From Oligoflexia bacterium (GTDB lineage: Bacteria > Bdellovibrionota > Bacteriovoracia > Bacteriovoracales > Bacteriovoracaceae): DNA of 64,000 bases. The DNA is taken from contig JADFZW010000022.1 of NCBI GenBank assembly GCA_015232355.1, positions 32,562 to 96,561 of the forward strand, in the 5' to 3' direction. The position numbers and the translations under genes are program-made. Positions 1-9,584 of this stretch are shown piece by piece. The notes under the pieces were generated by a model. That model saw nothing but the letters and a program-made list of their open reading frames with translations, made no database searches and was not told the DNA's origin. The number at the start of each line of letters is the position of its first letter. Position 1 is the stretch's first letter.

Positions 1-2
1 AA

Positions 3-3000
3 AATTTCCTCTTGAATCAGCTTTGACCAATTAAGAATTTCACTACTGTTACTTTCGCCTCGTTCATCTGCAAATGTTTTGGCCAGATCAACAAGTGTCT
101 CTGCTTTTGATGTTAGTTTTTTCCAAGTACTACTATCTGAGATATCTATAAACTTAGATAAAAGTTTTTCTAATTCATCACTGGCAGCAATAATTTGTTG
201 TTGATCAACAGTCAGATTTCTTTTTTCATCGGATTTTTCAGAGAGTAAAAGTGATTCTTTTAAAAGTCTCAAAGCATCACTGCAAAAACCTTTTAAGGAA
301 ACCTTCTTAATAGATTTTAATAGCGGTCGTTTTAATATTTCATTTAGTTCTTGTACTACTACCAAGAGATGTCCTGCTAAATTACCATTATCAACAGAGG
401 AGATATAACGTGGTGTAAGTGCACTCCCATCAGTAGTTTGATACCAATTAAAAAAATGACCTTGATGGCGAGGAAGTTTTTTCATGCTATTTAAAGTATT
501 CTCCAGACGTTCAACCATTTCTTTAAGACCAATCCAACCAAAATCCCTGGCGGCAATAATTGATAAAAGATAGAGACCAAAATTGGTAGGAGAACTACGA
601 TGAGCAATTATTGGAGTGGGATCTTCTTGAAAATTATCTACCGGTAAAAAATTTTCTTTCTCCGTTACAAAGGTGCTAAAAAAACGCCATATTCGTCTAG
701 CACTATCACGTAAAATATTGATCTCATCTTCTCTTAGAGGCCTAATTTTTTTTCGTGTGGGAGGAAGACTTATTTTCCAGGCCACAAAAGGAGATATAGA
801 CCAAAGAGCGATAAAGATCAATGCTATCTTTTTTTGAGAAGGATTACTTGAAAAAATTACAACTAGAAATAAAGGCAATAAAAAAAACTCAACCTCAATC
901 ATGTTTAAAAAAAAACTTTTCAAGGTGAGCGTTGCCTTGGATTTAGATGTAGCAGCAGTAGTCCACTCTAATAATTTATGTTTACTAATTAGCAATCTAA
1001 AAAGAGCACGAAAAATTGCATCTAAAAATATTTTTGCTTGATGAGGTAGCATGATGACATTTAATAAAAAACGACCTAGACCTAAAAATAAATTCTTAGA
1101 TAGTGAGAGAAGTTGTTCTCTAATAGAAATTCTTTTTTTAGAGGAAAAAATTTCAGAGAAAAAAGGCATCAGCGCAGACAAACCAAGGGCCACTAGATTT
1201 AAAATAATCCAGATTGAAATATTGTGAGTGACAGGAATACAAAAAATAATAACTAGTAAAAGTAATATGATTGGACTAGTAAGTGAGCGACGAAGATTAT
1301 CCAACATTTTAAAACGTCCAAAAAGAGATATAGCACTTCCTTCTCGACCTAAAATCCAAGGTAGAAGCTGCCAATCTCCCCTTATCCAGCGATGCATTTG
1401 AGAGAGTGCTACTTCTGTGTGTGAGGGAAACTCTTCGAAAAATTCAACATCACTTAAAAGACCTGAGCGAGCAAAATTCCCTTCGAATAAATCGTGGCTT
1501 AGAATTCTATTTTCCGGAATTCTTCCTTTAAGTACTTTTTCAAAAATATCAAGATCATAAATTCCCTTACCAGTATAAGAACCCTCACCTAAAAGATCTT
1601 GATATACATCAGAGCTGGCAGCGGTGTAGGGATCAATTCCACAAGGGCCAGAGGAGAGAAGTTGGAAAATAGTACTATCTTTAGTAGAGGGAAGAGAGGG
1701 AGTTATTCTAGGTTGTAAAATTCCATAACCTTCAATAACACGATTTAAAACATTATCTAATTTTGGATGATTAAGTGGATGGGCCAATGTTCCCACTAGT
1801 TGTGATACTGCTCCTTTAGGAATTTTAGTATCAGTATCTAAAGTAATTACATAACGAATCTCTTGTGGAATATTAGCTATATCTTCAGGAGTAATAATAA
1901 AAGAGGTATCGTTTGCTCCCTTAAGAAGACGATTAAATTCGTGAAGCTTGCCTCGCTTTCTCTCCCAACCCATCCACTTATTCTCACTTGCATTCCATTT
2001 ACGTTTACGATGAAAGATAAAAAAACGATTTTTTCCGTCAGGAGCTGGGCCATATTTATTATTAAGTGCTAGTATCTTTTTAACAGCTAGATCAAAAGTC
2101 TCTCTATCAGTGACAACATTTTCACTATCAGCATCTTTCCAATCAGATAATAGTGCTAAATAAACAGCTCCATCAGGATTGGAGAGATAATGAACTTCTA
2201 GTTGCTCAACTTGATTAGCAATATCGTTATTATTTTTGGAAATCAAAAATGTGGGGACTACTATAAATGTTTTTAAATTTAATGGAACACCTTTAGATAA
2301 TTTTAGACGTGGGATATGACGTGGTTTTAAAATTGCCACTGTTATTTTGTTAACAATTGTTAGTGCAATATCTGATGCAGGAAAGGCAGCAAGAAGGAGA
2401 ATAGTAAGGCCAAGAAAAAAGTTTAAACCTACACTGAAGTGTAAACATATAAATAAAATTATGATAGTGAGTATAATAACACTACTTATATAGATGATTT
2501 CTCCATGAGAGACATAGAATCGTAGCAAGCGACCTCGCAACTTAATTTTATAACCAATCTCTTTTTCCAGTTGGTAACGTCCTGAGGATATAAGATAGTA
2601 ACCAATGTGAGCATGCTTTTCTTCAATTGATATTGATGTTGATGTTGATGTTGATGTTGATGTTGATGTTTGCTTGGATATCTGTTCTACTTTTTTTAAA
2701 ATAATATGGGCCAAATCAACTTCATGTATCTTTGAACCGGCCGCTAACTCCTCTAGGCCATGACGATAGCGATCACGAGTAATAAAATCCATTTTACTAT
2801 AGAGGGGATCGAGATGAAATATTTCATCAACTAAACTGACCTCTTCAAAAAAAATGTGCCAGTCAAATGCAGACATAAGTCTCATGCTGGTGATAATATT
2901 ACTTACAGTTGCATTAGTTATAGTCTGAGCATTGTGTTCTTCTGGCACAATTTCATCTACAAGCAGACCATGGGCCGCTAAACGTTCATCAAGCCATTTG

Positions 3001-3773
3001 AGAATAGGTTCTACTTTTGATTCTTGAAATCTTAGTCTTTGAATTAGTTGAACAGCAAATCCAGATTGAAGTTGAATTTTTTTCTTACTATCATCTCTCT
3101 TAAGTTTTTCTAATATTTCATTGATGATTGTTTGTTCACTATTAGCAAGAAGTTCATCAGCAACCATATCGGCCATTTTCCGCGCAATTTGATGACCAAT
3201 CATTCGGGCACTAAGACGACGTAGATTTTCAATCATTACTATTCGAAGGGTGATAGAAATGGCCCAAAGTTCCCCAATGGTGAGGGGTTGAACTTTTTGA
3301 TATGATATTATAAAACGTTTTAAAAGTTCCGAATCAAAGAGAGATTCATTGTGAGCGATATATGCCCAAGCGATTCCGTAGACACGAGGATATCCTTTGA
3401 GATGACCAGTTGATAGTTTAGGGAGTTTTTTATAATATTCAGGAGGTAAATGATTGCGAATATCTCTTAGTTGTTCTTTGATGATATAAAAATTATCAAC
3501 AAGCCACTCTGCGGCCGGAGTAATCGCTCTATGCTCGCGGATGTTATCAATAATTAATTTATATCCTTCAATTAGAACAATTTCGTTTTCTGCAACTCGA
3601 GCGGAAAGATTTACTCCTTTGCTAGAATAAGAATAAACCTCTTGTGCCTGGGCCAAACTCATCCCATGTCGCTCTAAACTAGCAGCACTAAATTTTTCAG
3701 CACGAATTGGATTTTCAAAAACTGTAAAGACATTAGCAGGAAGTTTTCTTTTTCCAATTTTTATAAATGCCAC
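3..3773 (-). CDS. ndvB: Cyclic beta-1,2-glucan synthase, N-terminal part (runs off left edge)
   Basis: Inner-membrane glycosyltransferase (GT84) that makes periplasmic cyclic beta-1,2-glucans. About 1257 codons are visible; the family is about 2800 residues, so the C-terminal phosphorylase-like part lies outside the window. Near the N-terminus AEWLVDNF, LPPEYYKKLPKL and GYPRVYG match the family. Around residue 640 TLDTDTKIPKGA carries the catalytic acidic motif, followed by GEGSYTGKGIYDLD, SHDLFEG, RWIRGDWQLLPWILG (about residue 793) and MLDNLRRSLTSP. Hydrophobic segments precede and follow this domain. GTG at 3773 is the only sensible start; a GGAG lies about 13 nt upstream. A linker between domains holds a Thr-Ser dipeptide repeat from a hexanucleotide array. 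The gene is preceded by a copy of the 49-bp promoter box on its own strand. Identification is very secure. Confidence 0.93.
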   Translation of the reverse strand, partial: MAFIKIGKRKLPANVFTVFENPIRAEKFSAASLERHGMSLAQAQEVYSYSSKGVNLSARVAENEIVLIEGYKLIIDNIREHRAITPAAEWLVDNFYIIKEQLRDIRNHLPPEYYKKLPKLSTGHLKGYPRVYGIAWAYIAHNESLFDSELLKRFIISYQKVQPLTIGELWAISITLRIVMIENLRRLSARMIGHQIARKMADMVADELLANSEQTIINEILEKLKRDDSKKKIQLQSGFAVQLIQRLRFQESKVEPILKWLDERLAAHGLLVDEIVPEEHNAQTITNATVSNIITSMRLMSAFDWHIFFEEVSLVDEIFHLDPLYSKMDFITRDRYRHGLEELAAGSKIHEVDLAHIILKKVEQISKQTSTSTSTSTSTSISIEEKHAHIGYYLISSGRYQLEKEIGYKIKLRGRLLRFYVSHGEIIYISSVIILTIIILFICLHFSVGLNFFLGLTILLLAAFPASDIALTIVNKITVAILKPRHIPRLKLSKGVPLNLKTFIVVPTFLISKNNNDIANQVEQLEVHYLSNPDGAVYLALLSDWKDADSENVVTDRETFDLAVKKILALNNKYGPAPDGKNRFFIFHRKRKWNASENKWMGWERKRGKLHEFNRLLKGANDTSFIITPEDIANIPQEIRYVITLDTDTKIPKGAVSQLVGTLAHPLNHPKLDNVLNRVIEGYGILQPRITPSLPSTKDSTIFQLLSSGPCGIDPYTAASSDVYQDLLGEGSYTGKGIYDLDIFEKVLKGRIPENRILSHDLFEGNFARSGLLSDVEFFEEFPSHTEVALSQMHRWIRGDWQLLPWILGREGSAISLFGRFKMLDNLRRSLTSPIILLLLVIIFCIPVTHNISIWIILNLVALGLSALMPFFSEIFSSKKRISIREQLLSLSKNLFLGLGRFLLNVIMLPHQAKIFLDAIFRALFRLLISKHKLLEWTTAATSKSKATLTLKSFFLNMIEVEFFLLPLFLVVIFSSNPSQKKIALIFIALWSISPFVAWKISLPPTRKKIRPLREDEINILRDSARRIWRFFSTFVTEKENFLPVDNFQEDPTPIIAHRSSPTNFGLYLLSIIAARDFGWIGLKEMVERLENTLNSMKKLPRHQGHFFNWYQTTDGSALTPRYISSVDNGNLAGHLLVVVQELNEILKRPLLKSIKKVSLKGFCSDALRLLKESLLLSEKSDEKRNLTVDQQQIIAASDELEKLLSKFIDISDSSTWKKLTSKAETLVDLAKTFADERGESNSSEILNWSKLIQEEI
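2635..2670. repeat. Hexanucleotide array (GATGTT)x6 inside the glucan synthase
   Basis: Six perfect copies of GATGTT. On the coding (minus) strand it reads AACATC and encodes a Thr-Ser dipeptide run in a linker. Copy-number change would lengthen or shorten the linker without breaking frame. Confidence 0.9.
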
Positions 3774-3792
3774 TATTTATTATTAACTCCAA

Positions 3793-3823
3793 TTACTTTA
3801 ATTTTAATTTTAATTTTAATATT
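3793..3823. repeat. AT-rich hexamer repeat (TTTTAA)n in the glucan synthase leader
   Basis: About four units of TTTTAA between the promoter box and the GTG start of the glucan synthase. It lies in the predicted 5' untranslated leader, so unlike the coding arrays it could alter leader length. Confidence 0.6.
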
Positions 3824-3872
3824 TAGATTCTGCTGATGTATTTGTAACTAAGTTTTAAATTAACATATGAAT

Positions 3873-3921
3873 TAACATATACTTCATGAATAAAGATCAA
3901 GCATAAGATGAAATAATATTC
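3873..3921 (-). promoter_or_regulatory. 49-bp promoter box A, drives glucan synthase
   Basis: Minus-strand copy of the recurrent box: ATGAA-N6-TTCAT dyad, TTGATC as -35-like hexamer, then 16 bp and ATGTTA as -10-like hexamer. The -10 segment TATGTTA is repeated just downstream, as also in box I. Box B lies divergently, so this intergenic region holds two diverging copies. Confidence 0.75.
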
Positions 3922-3976
3922 ATTAATGATCATTATTGATCATTTTTGATTATTGTAAATTTGATTAACCAATAGT

Positions 3977-4025
3977 GAACATTATTTCATTTTATGTTTG
4001 ATCTTTATTCATAAAGAAAATGTTA
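3977..4025 (+). promoter_or_regulatory. 49-bp promoter box B, drives OMPLA gene
   Basis: Plus-strand copy: GTGAA-N6-TTCAT, TTGATC, 16-bp spacer, ATGTTA. It ends 49 nt before the OMPLA start codon, divergent from box A. Confidence 0.75.
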
Positions 4026-4074
4026 TTAGATTTGTATATAAAATTAAGAAAATTAAGGGTCCTATTGGAGAGTC

Positions 4075-4893
4075 ATGTTGAAAAATTCAAATCCTATCTT
4101 TTTCATGCTCTTGTTTACACTTTTGTTTTTTTCAAGCGGAACATATGCTTACGTTAATGTGATTTCAGATGATAATATGGATAAAAAAAATGAATCGATA
4201 GTTGGATTAATTATGAGTGAAAAATTTTCTCTCTATCAACCTAACTATTTTATCATCGGATTAAATGATTTGAAGATGCAATTTAGTTTTAAATATAGAT
4301 TTGCTAGAGCTATTCCGCTATATCTAGGATTCTCTCAACTAATGTTTTGGAGTATCTATGATAAATCAAAACCATTCAAGGAGATTAATTATCTACCGGA
4401 AGCATTCTACAGATTTTTAGATAAAAAAAACAATACGTTTAAAACTCTTGATATGGGTTATTTGCATTTATCTAATGGGAAAAAAGGAATTGAATCAAAG
4501 TCGGTAGATAGAGTTTATTTAAGAGCAAATTACATTTCTAAATTAAATCGCCATAACTTGGATTTTAACTTAATGACATATTACAGTTACAATATTGAAG
4601 AAACTAATAAAGATATTGTAGAACATATAGGATATTGGGATTTGAAAATATCAGTTTCTAATCTTATAGTTTATGAAAACCAAAATTTGGATCTTGAATT
4701 GAGATTATTTGCTGGTTCAAAGTTAATAGACCTAAATAATGGAGCCTATCAGATCGGACTGATTTATAATTTTGCATCTTCAAATATGAATCCTGCAATT
4801 TACTTACAAATATTTCAAGGATACGCAGAAAACTTATTAGATTATAACCAACGTCATAAGGAATATCGATTGGGGTTAGTACTTTCATATTGA
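4075..4893 (+). CDS. pldA: Outer membrane phospholipase A (OMPLA)
   Basis: Outer-membrane beta-barrel phospholipase that hydrolyses phospholipids misplaced in the outer leaflet. The 272-residue length is normal for the family. There is a signal peptide (hydrophobic residues 8-25, cleavage near YAYVN). The active-site segment is present as GYLHLSNGKKG, with His131 and Ser133 matching His and Ser of the HxSNG motif. The next family motif (SRSWNR) appears as SKSVDR, so the Asn that orients the catalytic His is Asp145 here. The C-terminal strand GYAENLLDYNQ followed by RLGLVLSY is also typical. GGAG lies about 8 nt before ATG. Box B supplies the promoter. The Asn-to-Asp change could alter activity. 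Confidence 0.85.
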   Translation: MLKNSNPIFFMLLFTLLFFSSGTYAYVNVISDDNMDKKNESIVGLIMSEKFSLYQPNYFIIGLNDLKMQFSFKYRFARAIPLYLGFSQLMFWSIYDKSKPFKEINYLPEAFYRFLDKKNNTFKTLDMGYLHLSNGKKGIESKSVDRVYLRANYISKLNRHNLDFNLMTYYSYNIEETNKDIVEHIGYWDLKISVSNLIVYENQNLDLELRLFAGSKLIDLNNGAYQIGLIYNFASSNMNPAIYLQIFQGYAENLLDYNQRHKEYRLGLVLSY

Positions 4894-4981
4894 TTATTTA
4901 TAGGTGTTGATTTTGTACAGAGGATTTTAATAGTTTTAATATTTAATGTAAGAAAATTAAAAAAAACAAAAGGAGAAAAAA

Positions 4982-6400
4982 ATGAATTCAATGAAGTTAA
5001 TAAACAAATTTAAAAGTAAGCTGATTTTAACAATTTTTGTGTCGTTAGTTGCGACAACTATGTTTTCTTGTAGTCATAAACCAGTGATTCAGGATTTTCC
5101 AGATACAGCAAGTCCTAAAGATGAAGTAGTGAAATTAGATACTGATATGAATGAGGCATTAGCAAATCAAGTTGATGTTCTTTCTCCTAGTAACTTTAAA
5201 GAAGCGAAATCATCTCTCATAAATGCAAAAAAAAGTTTAGAGGATCAAAAAGATGCTAAAGATATTTTGCGGTATGTTTCAGAGGGAAGGGCCTATCTTA
5301 ATCAATCAAATAACTTTGCAAAACTCTCTCATGATAATATTGAGGATGTTATCATTGCACGCCAAAATGCAATTTCAGCAGGAGTTCGCAATTTCTTTGC
5401 AACTGATTTTCAAAAAGCAGATGCAAGTTTAATGGATGTAACTTTGGATATTGAAAAAAATGAACTTAAAAATGCAATTGAAAAAAGAAGCTCATTACAA
5501 CTAACATATCTTGAGTTAGAACTTAGATCAATTAAACAATCAAAATTAGGTGAGGCCAAAAATATCATCGCTCAAGCTGTAAAAGAGGGAGCAAATGAAT
5601 TTGCTCCTCGTACTTTGGCCATTGCTGAGAAGAGTGTTCAAGAGACAGATGCTTTTATTACTGCTAACCGAAAGGACAACGATCATATAAATCTATTATC
5701 ATATGGAGCGCTAAATAGTGCCAAACATTTACTCAAGATCACTAGAGATTCAAAGGCCGGAAAAAAAACATCTGCGGAAGAAACAGCACTTCAAATGGAG
5801 AGTGAAAAAAATAAAGTGGCGGATAAAGACAGTCAATTATATGATAAAGAAAATCAGCTGGAAAATAAACAAATTCAGTTAGAAAATAAAAATCGCGAAT
5901 TAGTCAAAGGTGAAGATACCATCAATGTGTTAGCTGCCAAAAATTCAAATTTAGAATCTGAACAAGTATTTAATAAGCGTTTTGAAGAAGCACAGGCAGA
6001 GTTTAGTAAAAGCGAAGCTGAGGTATATAAGCAAGGTAACACACTTACGATTCGTTTAAGAGGACTTAAATTTCCAGTTTCAAAAGCTGTATTAAAGGGT
6101 TCAAACTTTCCTTTGCTTGCAAAAGTACAAAAAATTATAAGAGGATTTGGAAAAACTTCAATAATAGTTGAAGGACATACTGATTCAATCGGAGGAGAGG
6201 CATTAAATAAAAGATTATCAACAGAAAGAGCAGAAGCAGTTAGAGAGTATCTGTTATCTAATATTGTGGAGGGTGATCAACCAATGACTATTCAAGCAGT
6301 GGGATATGGTTATCAAAAACCTTTGTCCACCAATAAGACTAATAAAGGTAGGGCCCAGAATCGTCGAGTTGATGTATTAATTCATTCTAATGAGTTGTAG
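4982..6400 (+). CDS. OmpA-family lipoprotein with DUF4398-like and coiled-coil regions
   Basis: Predicted peptidoglycan-binding lipoprotein. The N-terminal signal ends at Cys30 (TTMFSC), a near-consensus lipobox. Residues about 50-200 are helical with an EALANQ...AKSSL pattern like DUF4398. Residues about 270-345 are a coiled coil with repeats such as QLENK. Residues about 355-470 form an OmpA C-terminal domain, with VEGHTDSIGG and LNKRLSTERAEAVREYL, the usual meso-diaminopimelate-binding fold. It probably tethers the outer membrane to the cell wall. A strong AAAAGGAG lies just before ATG. The BON lipoprotein gene follows 68 nt downstream and may be co-transcribed. A 35-nt piece of its signal-peptide region is duplicated near 13.6 kb. 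Confidence 0.85.
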   Translation: MNSMKLINKFKSKLILTIFVSLVATTMFSCSHKPVIQDFPDTASPKDEVVKLDTDMNEALANQVDVLSPSNFKEAKSSLINAKKSLEDQKDAKDILRYVSEGRAYLNQSNNFAKLSHDNIEDVIIARQNAISAGVRNFFATDFQKADASLMDVTLDIEKNELKNAIEKRSSLQLTYLELELRSIKQSKLGEAKNIIAQAVKEGANEFAPRTLAIAEKSVQETDAFITANRKDNDHINLLSYGALNSAKHLLKITRDSKAGKKTSAEETALQMESEKNKVADKDSQLYDKENQLENKQIQLENKNRELVKGEDTINVLAAKNSNLESEQVFNKRFEEAQAEFSKSEAEVYKQGNTLTIRLRGLKFPVSKAVLKGSNFPLLAKVQKIIRGFGKTSIIVEGHTDSIGGEALNKRLSTERAEAVREYLLSNIVEGDQPMTIQAVGYGYQKPLSTNKTNKGRAQNRRVDVLIHSNEL

Positions 6401-6468
6401 ATGTAGATAGAGAAAGTAGACAGGGTACATCTTGTTTTATTAATTATAAATTTTATTGGAGAAAATCT

Positions 6469-6813
6469 ATGAAAAAAATACAAATTAATTTAAATGTGAT
6501 TAAATATTTAGTGATGACTTTTATTTTACTTTGCACTTTGCTTGTTACTTTAGTTGGATGTGGAAGTACTTCTACTAGTGAAAGTACTGGTCAATACGTT
6601 GATGATTCCGTCATTACTGCCAAAATAAAGGCAAATTTAGCTGAAGATAAGATTGTCCACTATTTCCAAATTAGTGTTGAAACATATAAAGGGGTAGTAC
6701 AATTAAGTGGTTTTGTTAATACCAAAGAACAAGTGGAGCGTGCAGGAGAGATCACATCTAAAGTAGCAGGTGTTATTAAGGTTAAAAATAATTTGATAAT
6801 CAAACCAAAATAG
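6469..6813 (+). CDS. BON-domain lipoprotein (OsmY-like)
   Basis: A 114-residue exported lipoprotein. Signal peptide to lipobox Cys31 (TLVGC), a short Ser/Thr linker, then one BON domain (about residues 42-114) beginning DDSVITAKIKANLAED and ending VKNNLIIKPK. BON domains bind phospholipid or membranes and occur in osmotic and envelope stress proteins such as OsmY. It follows the OmpA lipoprotein and is closed by a hairpin terminator. Its membrane-binding role is inferred from the family. Confidence 0.85.
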   Translation: MKKIQINLNVIKYLVMTFILLCTLLVTLVGCGSTSTSESTGQYVDDSVITAKIKANLAEDKIVHYFQISVETYKGVVQLSGFVNTKEQVERAGEITSKVAGVIKVKNNLIIKPK

Positions 6814-6831
6814 AAATTAAAATAAATTCAG

Positions 6832-6876
6832 ATCTTGGGAGTGTATGTTTTTTTTAATTTCATTCCCAAGATTTTT
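6832..6876 (+). terminator. Rho-independent terminator after BON gene
   Basis: Stem ATCTTGGGAGTG pairs with CATTCCCAAGAT (one G-T pair) across a T-rich loop of 17 nt, followed by TTTTT. It separates the OmpA-BON unit from the RNB gene. Confidence 0.7.
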
Positions 6877-6894
6877 AAATAAGGAAATATAAAA

Positions 6895-8505
6895 ATGGAC
6901 AACGATCAATTAAAGCAAACTAACCAAACATCTCATCAATATAAGCATCAACATCAACCTCAATCTCAATCTCAATCTCAATCTCAATCTCAACACCAGC
7001 AAAAACAAGAGCAATATAAAAATCATTCTTCAAAAATTCTGAAAGAGATTTCTCGCAAAGCAATGATTGAACGAGAGTTGCTGCCTGAATTTTCATCAGA
7101 GTTGTTGGAAGAACTTTTGCAAATTGTAACTATATTTGAAAGTTCATCAAAAGAAATAGATACATCTTTAATTGACTTACGACATTTACCTTGGTGTTCA
7201 ATTGATAACGATGATTCCAAAGATCTAGATCAGCTAACATATGCTCAAATACAAAAGGAAGATAAAGAAGTAATAAAAATCTTAGTGGCCATTGCTGATG
7301 TAGATGCTCTTGTAAAAAAAGGGTCTCATATAGATGATCATGCTGTTAAGAATACCACTTCTGTTTATACCGCGGGGGAAATATTTCCATTATTACCACC
7401 AAAACTTTCTAACGATTTAACATCATTAAATCTTAACCAAGACAGAATGTCTTTAGTTATAGATATGAATATAGATATGAATATTCTTCATGAGGGAAAA
7501 ATTAAAAGTTCAAATATTTATCAAGCAATTGTAAAAAATCATGCCAAGCTTACTTATAATAGTGTTGGTACTTGGTTAGAGGGAAAAGGTGAAATACCAG
7601 ATGAGATATTGAATGTAAAAAATCTCTCTAGGAATATCATTTTACAAGACAAAGTAGCGCAAGTATTACGAAAAAATCGTCATGAGCATGGTGCTTTGGA
7701 TTTACTAACCATTCAAGCAAGACCAATTTTTCATAATGATAAATTTAAAAATCTAGAAGTTGATACAAAAAATCGTGCTAAAGAATTAATAGAGGATTTT
7801 ATGGTGGCGGCCAATACAGTAACTGCTAGATTTTTAAAAAGTAAACGATATCCATCGCTAAGACGGGTAGTTCGTCAACCTGAACGTTGGGACAAAATTG
7901 TAGAAGTGGCGGCCCAATATGGTCATGAACTTCCATTCACTCCTAATTCCTATGCGCTTTCTGTTTTTTTAAAAAAACAAAAGATAGCTGATCCGTTAAG
8001 ATTTCCTGATCTCTCTCTTACAATAATTAAACTTTTAGGTAAGGGTGAATATATTGTAGAATTTCCAGGTGATATTGAGATTGGACATTTTGGATTAGCA
8101 GTTATGGATTACACTCATTCGACTGCTCCTAATCGACGCTTCCCTGATTTAATCACTCAGAGAATGTTGAAAGCGGCATTAAAGGGAATGAATTTTGCTT
8201 ACTCAAATGATGAATTAATTCAACTGGCCCAGCATTGTACTAAAAAAGAGGATGATGCAAATAAAGTTGAAAGACGAGTATCCAAATCAGCGGGAGCATT
8301 GTTACTCTCTTCGCGAATTGGAGAAACCTTCGATGCTTTATGTACAGGAGCTGCTGACAAAGGAACTTGGGTCCGAATTTTTAATCCTCCTGTTGAAGGT
8401 CGGCTAATCTATGGATTTGCAGAAGTAGATGTTGGTCACAGGTTACGTGTGGAATTAATACACACTAATGTAGAAAAGGGATTTATTGATTTTAAACGTA
8501 TCTAA
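6895..8505 (+). CDS. RNB-domain exoribonuclease (RNase II/R family, short form)
   Basis: 3'-5' exoribonuclease of the RNase II/R superfamily. The catalytic acidic cluster is in SIDNDDSKDLDQL near residue 103, followed by VAIADVDALV, TTSVYTAG.IFPLLPPKLS and DLTSLN, all RNB signatures. A later TAPNRRFPDLITQR matches the family segment that contacts the RNA 3' end. At 536 residues it is shorter than RNase R: I see no cold-shock domains in the N-terminus, only a Gln/Ser/His-rich low-complexity region (residues 1-45) containing a Gln-Ser repeat. The C-terminus is probably a reduced S1-like tail. AAGGAA precedes the ATG. Confidence 0.85.
   Translation: MDNDQLKQTNQTSHQYKHQHQPQSQSQSQSQSQHQQKQEQYKNHSSKILKEISRKAMIERELLPEFSSELLEELLQIVTIFESSSKEIDTSLIDLRHLPWCSIDNDDSKDLDQLTYAQIQKEDKEVIKILVAIADVDALVKKGSHIDDHAVKNTTSVYTAGEIFPLLPPKLSNDLTSLNLNQDRMSLVIDMNIDMNILHEGKIKSSNIYQAIVKNHAKLTYNSVGTWLEGKGEIPDEILNVKNLSRNIILQDKVAQVLRKNRHEHGALDLLTIQARPIFHNDKFKNLEVDTKNRAKELIEDFMVAANTVTARFLKSKRYPSLRRVVRQPERWDKIVEVAAQYGHELPFTPNSYALSVFLKKQKIADPLRFPDLSLTIIKLLGKGEYIVEFPGDIEIGHFGLAVMDYTHSTAPNRRFPDLITQRMLKAALKGMNFAYSNDELIQLAQHCTKKEDDANKVERRVSKSAGALLLSSRIGETFDALCTGAADKGTWVRIFNPPVEGRLIYGFAEVDVGHRLRVELIHTNVEKGFIDFKRI
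6961..6990. repeat. Hexanucleotide array (CAATCT)x5 in RNB gene
   Basis: Five perfect in-frame copies encoding a Gln-Ser dipeptide run in the disordered N-terminus of the RNB exonuclease. Confidence 0.9.
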
Positions 8506-8592
8506 ACTATATAAAATGTAAAAAATATTATATATTGTTTATAAAACACTATAAAAACAGTATGAAAACAATATAAAAAAAGGATTAATTTA

Positions 8593-9564
8593 ATGAAGAT
8601 ATTACTTACTATCAATAACAGAGTTTTAGATATTACATTTGATACTCCATTAGGTTACTTTGATGCTCATTACTCCACTTCTTATAATGATAGTAAATGG
8701 AATCATAAAGTTTTAGCAAAACAAATCAATGATAAAGAATTAGCATCTATTATTGTGTTTGAAGATTATTTGCGCAAAGATTTGCTTGATAATCAAAAAT
8801 TTTGTAAGCAAGAAACAGTTATAGAGATAAACCGGCTAACAGAAGAAGCGCAAAAACAAATAAAGTTGTTTCCTTCTACTGATGAAATTGAAGAATTATT
8901 TAAAAAAAATGAACTTATATTACACAAGGGTAATTATCACAAAGATGAGGATCATCGAACACATAAATCTACCTTGCTAGATAGTTACTATGAGGGTCTG
9001 TTAGATTTGGAGAAGGCCAAGGTTGTTTTTGATTATAAAGAATCGTGTAAATGGTATTTTAATGAAGAAACTGAGGAAGAAAGAGAAGCAACAGCGGAAG
9101 AAGAAGAAGCTCAGTGGATAAAGATTCAAGAAGAATTAATTATGCCAAGAACGAGTACTAAAGTAGAAAGAATATATGATCTTCCAGAATGTTTGGCCCA
9201 TTGGGATGATAGGAACAATTTTCAGCAATATTTTTTTGTTAAACAAGATACAGGTTGGGAGTACATATCAGGTGGTTACGGTTCTTCTGGTTCACGATAT
9301 AACTTGGGTATTATGATTCATGCGTTTGCTCATCTTCAAAAACAAAAACAAAAACAAAAGAAAAATATACCTACCTGGGTTTTGGAATATAATAATTGTA
9401 ATGAAACAATTTTAAGAGATCACACGGACACTTTCAGATGTGTAGCACCTCATTTCGGATCCAACTATCATAATGATGATCGTGATGAAACTGAGAGGTT
9501 AACTAAATCTTTAATAGTTCATCGTGGTGATTATGTAAAAGAGCGTGATTGGTCGTCTGATTAA
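8593..9564 (+). CDS. Hypothetical cytoplasmic protein (323 aa)
   Basis: I do not recognise a family. No signal peptide or membrane segment is visible. The protein is acidic, with a Glu-rich stretch near residues 160-175 and a Lys-Gln dipeptide run near residue 250 encoded by repeats of CAAAAA. The C-terminal part is rich in His, Asp and Trp. AAGGATT lies before ATG. It follows the RNB exonuclease by 87 nt on the same strand and meets the next gene convergently with only 20 nt between stops. Codon use resembles its neighbours, so it is likely a real gene. Confidence 0.7.
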   Translation: MKILLTINNRVLDITFDTPLGYFDAHYSTSYNDSKWNHKVLAKQINDKELASIIVFEDYLRKDLLDNQKFCKQETVIEINRLTEEAQKQIKLFPSTDEIEELFKKNELILHKGNYHKDEDHRTHKSTLLDSYYEGLLDLEKAKVVFDYKESCKWYFNEETEEEREATAEEEEAQWIKIQEELIMPRTSTKVERIYDLPECLAHWDDRNNFQQYFFVKQDTGWEYISGGYGSSGSRYNLGIMIHAFAHLQKQKQKQKKNIPTWVLEYNNCNETILRDHTDTFRCVAPHFGSNYHNDDRDETERLTKSLIVHRGDYVKERDWSSD

Positions 9565-9584
9565 AATTATGATCGCTTCAATGG

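Noticed and set aside
2635..2670. Tandem repeats as a CRISPR array
   Set aside because: Units are 6 nt, contiguous and lack spacers.
6961..6990. On/off phase variation by hexamer slippage
   Set aside because: Six-nt units keep frame, so only length variation is possible in coding regions.
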